DNA from: Pteria penguin
Lineage: Eukaryota; Mollusca; Bivalvia; Pterioida; Pteriidae
Direction: 5' to 3'
Length of the DNA stretch: 64,000 nt
Assembly: GCA_035048485.1 (NCBI GenBank)
Contig: CM068582.1
Coordinates: 12,097,501 to 12,161,500, forward strand
This document shows positions 56,801 through 64,000 of the stretch, piece after piece. A program made the translations under genes and the position numbers. The notes beneath the pieces were generated by a model, which saw nothing but the letters and a program-made list of their open reading frames with translations, searched no databases and was not told the origin of the DNA. Positions within the stretch are counted from its first letter, which is position 1; every line of letters begins with the position of its first letter.

Positions 56801-59800
56801 CACACCGGTGTTCTGTCTTTCGGATGAGACAGTAAAAACCGAGGTCCCGTGTCACGGTAGGCGTGGCACGTAAAAGATCCCTCACTGCTTCGGGTGGGTC
56901 CGTTGCAAAGGTCTAAATTTGTATGCAATGCATCAGGCAGATGCCGTCACCATATACGTGAAATAATCGTGGAGTGACGTAAAACAATAATCAAACAAAC
57001 AAAAAAAACAAACAGACTAATGTTCCCCCAAATAAATCAGTCTCCTACTAAGACAGGTAGACATGAGGTATGATTGAGGACAAAAAGACAATAGGCAAAG
57101 TGCTATGCTTCATAGGTAACACAAAAACTTCATTAACAAATAACTAATCCTAATTAACCCTAATTATTAATATTTGTCTCAGTTCTTTTCCATCCCTCGT
57201 GTAATATTCAAATATTCTATAAACACTATATTACTTTCGAATTCTCTCTTTCTTAATGTCCAGCCTCTTTCTATCCACTTGAGCCTTCTCTGCATCAGTC
57301 AGTGCATCATATTCATCCTCTGACATCTCCTCCAATCTTTGTTTCTCAGCGTCTTCTTTCTCTTTCAAAAGACGTTCTGGTGGAAAGAAAGTTTTCACTA
57401 ATTTAAACTTCAGAAATACTTCAATTTTTCAAACATCTTTTGAATATAAGATTTCAAGTTTACTAGAGTTTTATGTTACTTTAAGCGATTTTTCAGTTTA
57501 TATCCAAACATGTTAATTTAAAGTGGCAAATCAAGACCCAAAGCTATTAATCAGAAGAAAGAATCTTTTTTTTAATGTATCATCTTTCAAGTAAAATATT
57601 CAAATAAAACTTTCACTAAATTGAAAAAAAACCAACAAGCTGTGTTTGTGAAAAACTAATGCTCCCGGTAGCACCTAATTCAAAAATGTTATTTTTAGCA
57701 TGAGGGTCATTGGTGTCATTTAAAAGGGCTTCATTAGTTGAGTACACATTTCAAATATGAAGTCTCTATCCCTTATGGTTCAAAAGTTATAGCCAAGGTT
57801 AAAGTTGACAACAGACAAATAAACAGACAAACCAACAGGACAACAAGTTGTGTTTGTAAAACACTAATGCCCCCAGTGGCTTCAAAGTCCAAAAAGTTAT
57901 TTTTATCATGAAGGTCACTGTCAAGGTCAAAAGGTCATCAACCTTGGTGTCAGTTGAAAGGGCTTCATTAGTTGAGTACACATGTCAAATATAAAGTCTC
58001 TATCCCTCACGGTTCAAAAGTTATAGCCAAGGTTAAAGTTGACAACAGACAAACACACAGGACAAAAACAATATGCCCCCGTTCTATCATTCCAGGGGTA
58101 TTTAAATTTGAAAGATGACTTTCTTTTTTCTTACCTCTTTCTTCCTCTGCTTTCTTTTCCTGCTCTTTCAGCACACTGTAGTCAAGTTTCAGAGTGACAA
58201 AGTAAATAAATCGTCTGTTATTGAGAGATCTTAGGATGGCATGGACAGCGATGAAGAGATTCTGAGCAAACAGTGTTTCTAGACCATCAAACACAACACC
58301 CCTGTGGCAATCATTCAACTAAAGAAAGAAAATAGCTATTTTACGTAATATGTAATATAAAGGTTTGTTTGTTGTTTTCCATTACTACATGATTATCTTT
58401 ATATATGAAACTTTTATTAAATCTTTAATGAATAACGATGTATAAAATCTTCTAATAACGATATGTAAATTTTACTCCAAAAATAGTCGGAGAAAATAGA
58501 ATTTTTTATTCTAAATTGTGTTAAAATTCTAAAACAGGAATTTTCAAATATGTGACTTTGAAAAACAAGTTCATCATCAAGGATACCACAATTCTTTGAC
58601 TGAGACTAGTTTTGAAATAAACCTTTGCTCTGTCTCTGAGGGTGATTTATTCCCGTACAAGTCTAAAATATTACCTGAAGCCTTTCTGATAATATTTCCA
58701 CCAACAGATCTTCTGGTAGTACACAGCTCATTAGGCCTTCTTCTCCAGCGACACTCGCACTCACACTCAAGCGACGTGCAATAGGTGCCATCAAAGGTGG
58801 TGGACTACTGGGCACCTAAAATAACATTCACACAATGTACAAGTACATGACTTAAGCTTATACGATATGAATCAAAATATTACATTATCAATTACTTTCG
58901 TACTTTACGTATATCATTACATACAATATTTTGGCTTTACGAAAATTACAATAAAAATACATGTAATAATAAAGTTATAAAAATGACAACATTCTTTTTA
59001 AATGAACATACAGAAAAAAATAATAAGTTGAATAGATTTAAGAGGAAAACTGTAAATTTATCTACACTTCAACACACAATTGATTTATATATGTGTATCA
59101 AATAAATAGCAAAAAAATTAGTAACAATTGTTACAAGTATATTTATTCTATTTTTATGATTTTCCCAATCAGTAGTTTTTTAACCTGAAATTAGAAACAA
59201 ATTTATATTGATGAAACAAAGGTCACAGCATTAACACACTCGGGTCAACAACACAAGCAAACACAGAGAAAGAAAATGTAGACAATGCATAACTGAGAGG
59301 GAAGGCGGGGGTGTACTAATAACATGAATGACTGTATGTTAAAACAACATCAAATTATAAGGTTGTACTCATATGGAGTAAAAAAATGGTTAAATATATC
59401 CAAGAGACCTAAATGGTACTTCTCTGCTGAATTGAATACAAAAACAGTATAAAAATAAATTGAGCATTTACTTTTAACTTTGGACCATTAAATCAAGTAG
59501 ATATCAAATGAATTAACACTTATTACCTATTAAGACTGTAGATAAATGATGTATAAGGTCTTACTTAAAAGATTTTTTTCAATGACATATTATAGGAAAT
59601 AGTTGCAGAAAAAGGAATCTCATATCTAATTTACTTTATATGTACATATATGTAAACAGACAGAAGCAAATACTGCATCGAGTGTAATGCAAAATATGCA
59701 GGACAATCTAAACTCATTATTGAAAATACGTGAATTGAAAACAACAAAACCAGTGCTATGCTGAACAAAAGGCATATAGTGAATTCCGGAAGAAAATTGA

Positions 59801-62238
59801 ATCAAATACCTTCTCCAGACATGATTTGTCTTTAGTTCCCATGGCGCCTCCTCCCGGATTCTTACCCAGAAGCTAGCGTAAGTCAGCAAAGAAAAAGATG
59901 TTAATAAAGCCAGAATACAAAGAATGAGAACTATGGCCATAGAATGGAAATTCTTTATTAATGACAAAAAAAAAATAAATGTTCTTTTCCTTTCTAATTT
60001 TTTTTTATTTTCTTCTTTATAGGTAATTTATTGAAATTCATCGACTGACTTTCTATATGGAGTAAATTTTCATACAATTTGATAATCAAAAATCCTTTAA
60101 ACACCAGAAAAAGGTCTTTCATTTATCCTTGTGTCACTAAATTCAGAATTCCATTCTTAAGTTCTAAGTATATATGTAGATAATGAGTTTCATGCATGCA
60201 GAAATGAAAACATGTATGAACAATCGGTTAACGTTGATTATTTCATCACACTATATAACAAATTGTTGACTCTCATTTAACTCAAAACACAGATTATAAC
60301 TCAAATTTCATGTTAGTTCCAACCCATTTTGTCCCAATTTCTTTCCTTTTACATAGACCCTCGAGTTTGAGTCATCAAGATTTGACTTTTTCTATGTATT
60401 TATTGCATTATTATTCAGATATTAAATATTCTTTTTAATTTCCCGCCAATTTAATAAGGACTCTGCAAAAAATACAGTCATCAAAATTATTGTATCATTT
60501 TAAGACCTTTAGCAAGAAAAAGGCAAAAACAGGTGCTTCATAGAAAAGAGCATATCCTCCCTGACATGGCCTAGGAGCTTCTCAGGACATAGTGGTTTGG
60601 CCTAGGAGTTTCTTAGGACATAATGGTTTGGTCTGGGAGCTTCCCAGAATATAGTAGCTTGGCAAGAGCTTCTCACTATATAGTGGCTTGGTCTATGAAA
60701 TTCCCAGCATATACTAGTTTGATCTTAGCATTTCCCAGTATGTAGTAGCTTAGCCTAATGGCTTCCTAGTATATACTGGCTTGGCCTATAGCATATAGTA
60801 CTTTGGCTTTAGTGTTTCCCAGTATATAGTACCTTGGCTTAAGAGCTCCCAGTATATTGTAGCTTGGTCTACAAGATTCCCAGCATATAGTAGTTTAACC
60901 TTAGTGTTTCCCAGTATATAGTATCTTGGCCTAAGAGCTTCCTAGTACATTGTAGCTTGGTCTAAGAGATTCCCAGCACATAGTAGTTAAACCTCAATGT
61001 TTCCCAGTTATATTACTTTGGCCTAAGAAGTTCCCAGTATGCAGTGGTTTGGCCAATGAGATTCCCAGCATATAGTAGTTTAACCTTAGTGTTTCCCAAT
61101 ATATAGTACCTTGGCCTAAGAGCTTCCTTGTATATAGTAACTTAGCCCAAGGACTTCCCAATATATTGTAGTTTGGCCTATGAGATTCACAGCATATAAC
61201 AGTTTGGCCTTAGTGTTTCCCAGCACACAGTAGTTTAGCCTTAATGTTTCCTAGTATCCAGTACAATGTGATGAGGACTAGCTAGACCTTCTAGCTATAA
61301 TATAGTAATTTTATATAGCATTTACAATAAGCATATGAGTTATTTCCCTTCACCATTTGAGAATCATGTAAAAAGGTAAGTACACTGGATAACATAGTTT
61401 GTAGATTTGAATTCTCTTGTTGTTTAAACATGCATGTTGCAGAGGAGGAATTTACTGGTAAATTTATTCCTTTCTCTTAATTTTTTAGGAAAGATAATGT
61501 TGCACCAATACAAGTAAAAAGACATTATATGTTGGAGTCATAGACATCTCCATGTCCTATCGGTTTATGCATCAAGAGAATTCATTCCTCAGTGTGCAAA
61601 TTAGAGCAAAGTCTGTGGCAAATAAAGAACAGTCATGTCTGCGTGTAATCCATAAACAGTGATTAAGCCAGCATTATGTTAATAGAGGGAAATATATTTG
61701 CAAGATCTGAATCCTGTATCAATAAATTAATTTCTGTTTTGAATATTTACTGTTCTACGACTATTCCTAACATAAGAATTCATTTTGTAAAATAAAAAAT
61801 GCATCCCATACAATTATATCATTGGCAGATTCTTGTAAAACAAAACTTTTCACTTGCCATTTTCAACTTTTTAACTAATTTCAGATCCCTTTAAGTATTT
61901 GTTCATTGCTAACCCAAAGATCAGAAAGTATCACATTATGAACAATACACTCCATTTCTTCAATGGATGGTATGTTTATCTATATTAAAATACAATACTG
62001 GCATAAGTTCTGCTTAAACATGACACAGACAGGCATGAGAGTATCAGTTATTTCAAATAATATATCAAAATGAAAATGACCATTACCTGACTGCCAGTGC
62101 CACCCTCTATGGATGAAGCATTAATTCCAGTCTTGCCGGCTATGCTGTGTTTGTCCTTGGTCCCCTTGACATCTGAAACAGTGCTAGTCTTACGATTGGA
62201 GACTACAGATGGCGCTGCTGAGACTCCGTGAGTGCCGG
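27255..62238 (-). CDS. HYDIN: HYDIN, central apparatus protein of motile cilia, C-terminal 3,158 residues
   Basis: Fifty-one exons on the minus strand, numbered e1 (62087-62238) to e51 (27255-27737) in transcription order, join without any phase conflict into 3,158 residues plus TAA. All splice sites are GT..AG. HYDIN hallmarks run in order: LMSCVLPEDLL and GVVFDGLETLF (adenylate-kinase-like region), GPKGPPIPP, FRWIIPANGEV, EIVGTRRRYQLYCRGIC, a long series of ASH/MSP Ig-like domains, and a C-terminus ending VYYLKGVTM. Human HYDIN is about 5,100 residues, so the N-terminal third or more lies beyond 64,000. Known role: HYDIN builds the C2b projection of the central pair apparatus and is needed for ciliary beating. 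Exons e2 and e38, and the run e23-e25, may be alternative. No frameshift or internal stop was found. Confidence 0.97.
28824..29029. mobile_element. Fold-back element in a HYDIN intron
   Basis: Inverted arms: TGACAAGAAACACTAAGTAT with CCACAAATTTTC, and GAAATTTGTGGAC..GAGTATTTCTTGTTACTT. The inner parts (ATCAAGTGGAAACAAAAA / TTTTTGTTTCCACTTGAT) also pair. A solo arm-like sequence, CTTGATAAAGGCCAGGAGGC, is at about 19021-19040 in PRELID3 intron 2, so the family is dispersed. Confidence 0.65.
29325..29492 (-). mobile_element. tRNA-derived SINE, second family, in a HYDIN intron
   Basis: Diverged copy of the element at 3888-4053: ggttgattg end, 'acatggaagcaggagg' core, and a degenerate tRNA-like head ending at about 29492. 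It lies between HYDIN exons 29077-29230 and 29754-29923. Confidence 0.65.
33097..37791 (-). CDS. HYDIN: HYDIN e34-e40: ASH domains, with an extra cassette exon
   Basis: Exons 37567-37791, 37088-37226, 36224-36389, 35610-35757, 34767-34859 (cassette), 33976-34183, 33097-33318. Hallmarks: CHFELEDSDYLSGARRNPE, DPNTRVIEFNCIGVSVKNV, TFAIVNPTNQPYSFEW, EHNI-like PEQNISVPFLLIG, HEAIETVYLLNNEDQPF, LPVTLNVKAEGYSMNC and IMNTGKFNFDYQWEL. e37 and e39 join perfectly without e38. Confidence 0.94.
33721..33906. mobile_element. Fold-back MITE-like element in a HYDIN intron
   Basis: Arms ATAGACCGTATTCCAGTTTT.. and ..AAAACCGGAATATGGTCTAT. Pairing continues through TTGTCCGAGCTAATAC and TTTTGGCGTTGTTTTTC. The centre includes ATGACGTCA. 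It resembles the element at 24789-24980 in plan and in its TTTTGNCGT..TGACGTCA interior. Confidence 0.75.
34767..34859 (-). CDS. HYDIN: HYDIN e38: 93-nt cassette exon duplicating an ASH strand
   Basis: Bounded by AG at 34860-34861 and GT at 34765-34766 on the minus strand. It gives 31 in-frame residues, one base at the start and two at the end, ending HSLLGIYPLKGYIPPKSR. This repeats the end of e37 (FSAHLGVSPMSATVPAKSK) and precedes IPIELYFTP of e39. The cassette version matches human HYDIN (SLLVCPMEGWIPPLSR) at least as well as the e37 version. Whether it is inserted or replaces the e37 tail cannot be told from DNA. Confidence 0.7.
   Translation of the reverse strand, partial: KEKLCVPHHCSRSSLPFGNLSFEGIYPSQV
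38311..42825 (-). CDS. HYDIN: HYDIN e26-e33: ASH domains and acidic linkers
   Basis: Exons 42690-42825, 41776-41946, 41284-41556, 40763-41084, 40381-40644, 39522-39873, 38941-39144, 38311-38577. Recognisable stretches: ELAIDITDRDPTDHPSGV, FEEHRICKNL, FNNVIIGCKAKARFKICNV, EISGEGNLPRISIMKP, VGEGYEDDITLDNIH, then an acidic spacer, NLIRFGDCFINEPRTLSFTM, VSDWDDRIRTVKWVDIP, and SPLDVNEYEARLICT. These follow human HYDIN order throughout. Confidence 0.95.
38733..38914. mobile_element. Inverted-repeat element with ACAGTNAAACCTGTCT ends
   Basis: Begins TACAGTCAAACCTGTCTATT and ends AGACAGGTTTTACTGTA. The interior repeats GTGGCCTTTATACA-type segments in both orientations. It lies between HYDIN e32 and e33. 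Confidence 0.65.
43614..45582 (-). CDS. HYDIN: HYDIN e23-e25: three symmetric exons encoding a Ser/Arg/Lys-rich linker
   Basis: Exons 45493-45582 (90 nt), 44760-44858 (99 nt) and 43614-43694 (81 nt). Each contributes one base, whole codons, then two bases, so any of them can be skipped in frame. Their peptides are basic and Ser-rich: KRSRSRDGSSSGKS, ELRSVSRAVINAERSVSR, DARSREGNLERTTSR. They sit between two ASH domains where human HYDIN also has an Arg/Ser-rich spacer. They are supported by perfect phase joins to KTAANRP (e22) and RQEGAGQ (e26). Confidence 0.85.
45901..49879 (-). CDS. HYDIN: HYDIN e15-e22: ASH/MSP-type Ig-like domains
   Basis: Exons 49697-49879, 48962-49081, 48488-48820, 47788-47989, 47071-47170, 46779-46878, 46345-46596, 45901-46068. 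e15 begins LSIFRWIIPANGEVVLRLRF, among the best conserved HYDIN segments. Others include TETFEFGPLTPGKSR, NTSPLEADISFCYLSD, DKKQFHFDSVLLHRKD, RLEVSDMQDILGG, GGLDFGTVKVGAEEK and INFGSVLVNNKKTKTFTIYN. The repeated F/L-x-F-G-x-V pattern is the ASH signature. The acceptor of e19 is triplicated (see findings). Confidence 0.95.
49257..49378. mobile_element. 122-bp fold-back MITE with TGGGCCGTTTCACAAAG ends
   Basis: About 47-bp arms start TGGGCCGTTTCACAAAGAAT and end ATTCTTTGTGAAACGGCCCA, with a short CTTAAGTCTTAAGG centre. It is flanked by CAG on both sides (49254-49256, 49379-49381), a probable 3-bp target duplication. It lies in the intron between HYDIN e15 and e16. Confidence 0.75.
50891..54828 (-). 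CDS. HYDIN: HYDIN e7-e14: charged linker with the conserved GLGLGPKGPPIPP segment
   Basis: Exons 54601-54828, 53951-54085, 53190-53350, 52697-52773, 52325-52519, 52042-52193, 51481-51756, 50891-50935. e7, e8, e10 and e13 are Lys/Glu/Ser/Pro-rich and low-complexity. e9 has the conserved FDLIEYWDRSTLSLRRPPTP segment. e11-e12 have DKSIIPFSKILDTNRLPTM followed by VMDGLGLGPKGPPIPP and PYPVKRRAPP. e14 is a 45-nt micro-exon joining the linker to the FRWIIP domain. The linker is more variable than its flanks. Confidence 0.93.
53645..53835. mobile_element. Degenerate fold-back element in a HYDIN intron
   Basis: CGTTAAAGAGTTATTTCCC and CCCTTTTGGGATGGTATCTG pair imperfectly with CAGATAC-type sequence on the other arm (TCTGATACCGTCCCAAATGG, TTACTCTGTGTAACG). 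The TGATGTCAT/ATGACATA inner parts pair too. Confidence 0.55.
56530..62238 (-). CDS. HYDIN: HYDIN e1-e6: distal adenylate-kinase-like region and charged coiled coil
   Basis: Exons 62087-62238, 59810-59872 (candidate cassette), 58675-58815, 58135-58318, 57235-57376, 56530-56610. e1 is a low-complexity Ser/Gly/Lys linker. e3-e4 carry RRLSVSASVAGEEGLMSC and SERLQLNDCHRGVVFDGLE, corresponding to the NMP-binding part of the HYDIN adenylate-kinase-like domain; the P-loop part must lie upstream, outside the window. e5-e6 are Glu/Lys/Arg-rich with the conserved MSEDEYDALTDAEK and are probably alpha-helical. Confidence 0.93.
56728..57010 (+). mobile_element. Full-length tRNA-derived SINE, main family, in a HYDIN intron
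   Basis: Nearly identical to 11721-12000 with intact A and B boxes. The anticodon position reads CGT rather than CTT. It is flanked by ACAGACTAATGTT at 56715-56727 and 57011-57023. The tail has decayed to an A-rich (AAAC)n sequence. It is antisense to HYDIN, in the intron between 56530-56610 and 57235-57376. Confidence 0.9.
57638..58080. repeat. Two tandem ~200-bp intronic units
   Basis: GGGCTTCATTAGTTGAGTAC and GTTATAGCCAAGGTTAAAGT occur in both units, about 230 bp apart. The second unit extends almost to the donor of HYDIN e4. A related 'aaagttatgat..aggttaaagt' sequence is at about 42,160-42,490 in the intron between e26 and e27, so this is a dispersed family. Confidence 0.65.
59810..59872 (-). 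CDS. HYDIN: HYDIN e2: candidate 63-nt cassette exon
   Basis: A phase 0-0 block encoding 21 residues beginning LLGKNPGGGAMGTKDK, between two exons that also meet in phase 0. The acceptor has a T-rich tract and ends CTTACGCTAG; the donor is GTATTTG. Its GTKDK motif echoes VKGTKDKH in e1. It may be included or skipped without changing frame. No homology was recalled, so support is splice-site logic only. Confidence 0.5.
60555..61262. repeat. ~36-bp minisatellite in HYDIN intron
   Basis: About 20 diverged units built on TTCCCAGTATATAGTAGCTT plus GGCCTAAGAG, alternating with a CCTTAGTG variant. It lies between e2 and e1. Confidence 0.8.
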
Positions 62239-64000
62239 CTTGACAAACAAAAGTTACAGTGAGGTGTTAACACAGCAACAGTGCAGTGAAGGCAGTGTTA
62301 GTATAGTAACAAATAATTTCTTAGTACTTTAAATGGCTGAATGGGTTTTCCTGATTTAAACAAGAAATCAATTATAAAAATGATTTCTTAATCAACAAAT
62401 TAAGGTTTCACCCCTTGATTACATTAATTTTAAAAATCATTTCAAACTACATGTACTAATATTAAGAAATATTTGTTTTGCTTTTTTAGCATGTAAATAT
62501 GTAAGACAATGTGAAAAGCGTGACTTTCAAGCAAATATGCAGCGTTACATTTTTATCATAAAGTTTTAAAAATATTCTAGTTTATATGACATTTTAATAC
62601 ATCGGTTAACTCTCCTATCGTATTTTAACTTAAAATGGGGCACTCTGAGGTCATACAAAAAATTGTGACATAAAACAATAATCAATCAATCAATCAATCA
62701 TACCACAAATTCCATATAGTTTGTTGGATGATATACATCATTGTGTTGCTTTTTTATTGTTCATTAAGTTTTGATGAAAATAAGATAGACTGGATTTCCT
62801 GGTATGAAGAGTCATACCCAGAAAAAACCTTTAGCACTGCTAAAAATCTATTTTTAGACCAGGAAATCCCCCATTTTCATAAGCATATTCTACTTTAGAC
62901 ACTGGCCCAGTGACAACAAATTCACAAACATAGTCAAGCTATGCTATAAAGAATCCCTTTCACATGAAAATCTAAACTGATATATCTTTATTACAATAAG
63001 CCAACAATATAGGGTCCAAGTTCGAACAATTTGAATTTGGGGCTATTTTTGTCCCTGGCCACTAAATCAGTTCAGAAGTCTGATAGGAGACTTAACCCAT
63101 ATTCTTGAAATTTCATTAACATAGTTACGATTATTTGTTATTAATTTTCAAATAAACATAAATATCAATACGAAAATTTACTTGAATTAAATCGAATATA
63201 GAATTAAATTTATTTTTTAAATTTCAACTTGAAAATGTAAAATTAAAAATCAAAATAAAAACTTGAATAAGTAAAAAATATTTATATATATAAAAATTTA
63301 GAAAAAAAAATGTGTTTTAAACCTGTCAGCATCTTATTACCTATGTAAACAATATATAAAAAATAAATTAAAATCTTGTACATAAACAAATTCTTCCATA
63401 GCAAAATTGATGTATAAATACTACCCATTTCACAAATTTTTAGCCTCTTGGTTTTTTTTTTCAAGTGAAAACAGGGATATTGGTATATAAAATTATGTAC
63501 AAATTCTTTCTAATAATACAAAAAATTTGTGAAATGAGTGTGTACTCTTTTTATCTTATGATGATTGAATGATAGGGATATGGTAGCTAAAGCATGCAAT
63601 TATAACCACCCTTTACACTCTCCATAATTCAACATGCAACATTCACTGATTATAATGATTTAATATATACATAAAATAAAACTATGAAATAAAATATATA
63701 TTGAAGCAAACAAAAACAGATATCATAAGCTTCAGAGATTCCTTTGTTATTTATTGTGATATAAAACTATGATCATATGTTTAAAAATCTTTCCTTTCTA
63801 TGTTTCAACATGAAAATAACACAACTTAATTAACATTTACGATTAAATACAACTTTGTTTCATGATAATAGGAAACATATTTTAAAACAACCTTAAAAAT
63901 TTTCAGTTTTAATGAAATTTTAATGATCCTGCATCAAAAATTATTTCTTTAATATCATTTTGAATGAGAAGTGTTCAAAATTTCAATGTCAACGATTATA
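62239..64000. other. HYDIN intron reaching the window edge
   Basis: AT-rich. I find no further exon with acceptor and donor in an open frame. A bare SINE 3' tail is at about 62665-62700. The next upstream HYDIN exon must lie beyond 64,000. Confidence 0.6.

Overview
This is a stretch of animal nuclear DNA, most likely from a mollusc and probably a marine bivalve. It is AT-rich, with short exons, canonical GT..AG introns, several tRNA-derived SINE families, fold-back MITEs and minisatellites. The phylum is inferred from repeat style and gene content, not proven. No bacterial, viral or CRISPR feature is present.

Layout. (1) 1-12,400: a tandem duplication of an eight-exon gene that I do not recognise. 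Both copies (34-4238 and 7625-12141, + strand) encode a 385-residue type I membrane protein: signal peptide, Ser/Thr-rich cysteine-free ectodomain, one membrane span, and a cytoplasmic coiled coil built from small phase-1 exons. Comparing the copies gives 'filled' and 'empty' sites for several mobile elements. (2) 5,490-6,235 and 12,815-13,425: two minisatellites, one downstream of each copy. (3) 15,912-22,546, + strand: a complete PRELID3 (SLMO/slowmo) family gene for mitochondrial intermembrane-space lipid transfer, with what looks like a mutually exclusive exon pair (19765-19845 / 19980-20066). (4) 22,547-27,254: intergenic sequence between convergent genes, with a fold-back element and a 27-bp minisatellite. 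(5) 27,255-62,238, - strand: the C-terminal 3,158 residues of HYDIN, the giant ciliary central-apparatus protein, in 51 exons whose phases join without a break; the N-terminal part lies beyond the right edge. (6) 62,239-64,000: HYDIN intron.

How the genes relate. HYDIN is a structural protein of motile cilia, PRELID3 is a housekeeping mitochondrial protein, and the duplicated pair is an orphan membrane family. Nothing in the sequence suggests that the three act together. The points of most interest are alternative-exon architectures (PRELID3 exon 3; HYDIN exons at 34767, 43614-45582 and 59810), the orphan gene pair, and the natural record of transposition preserved between its copies.
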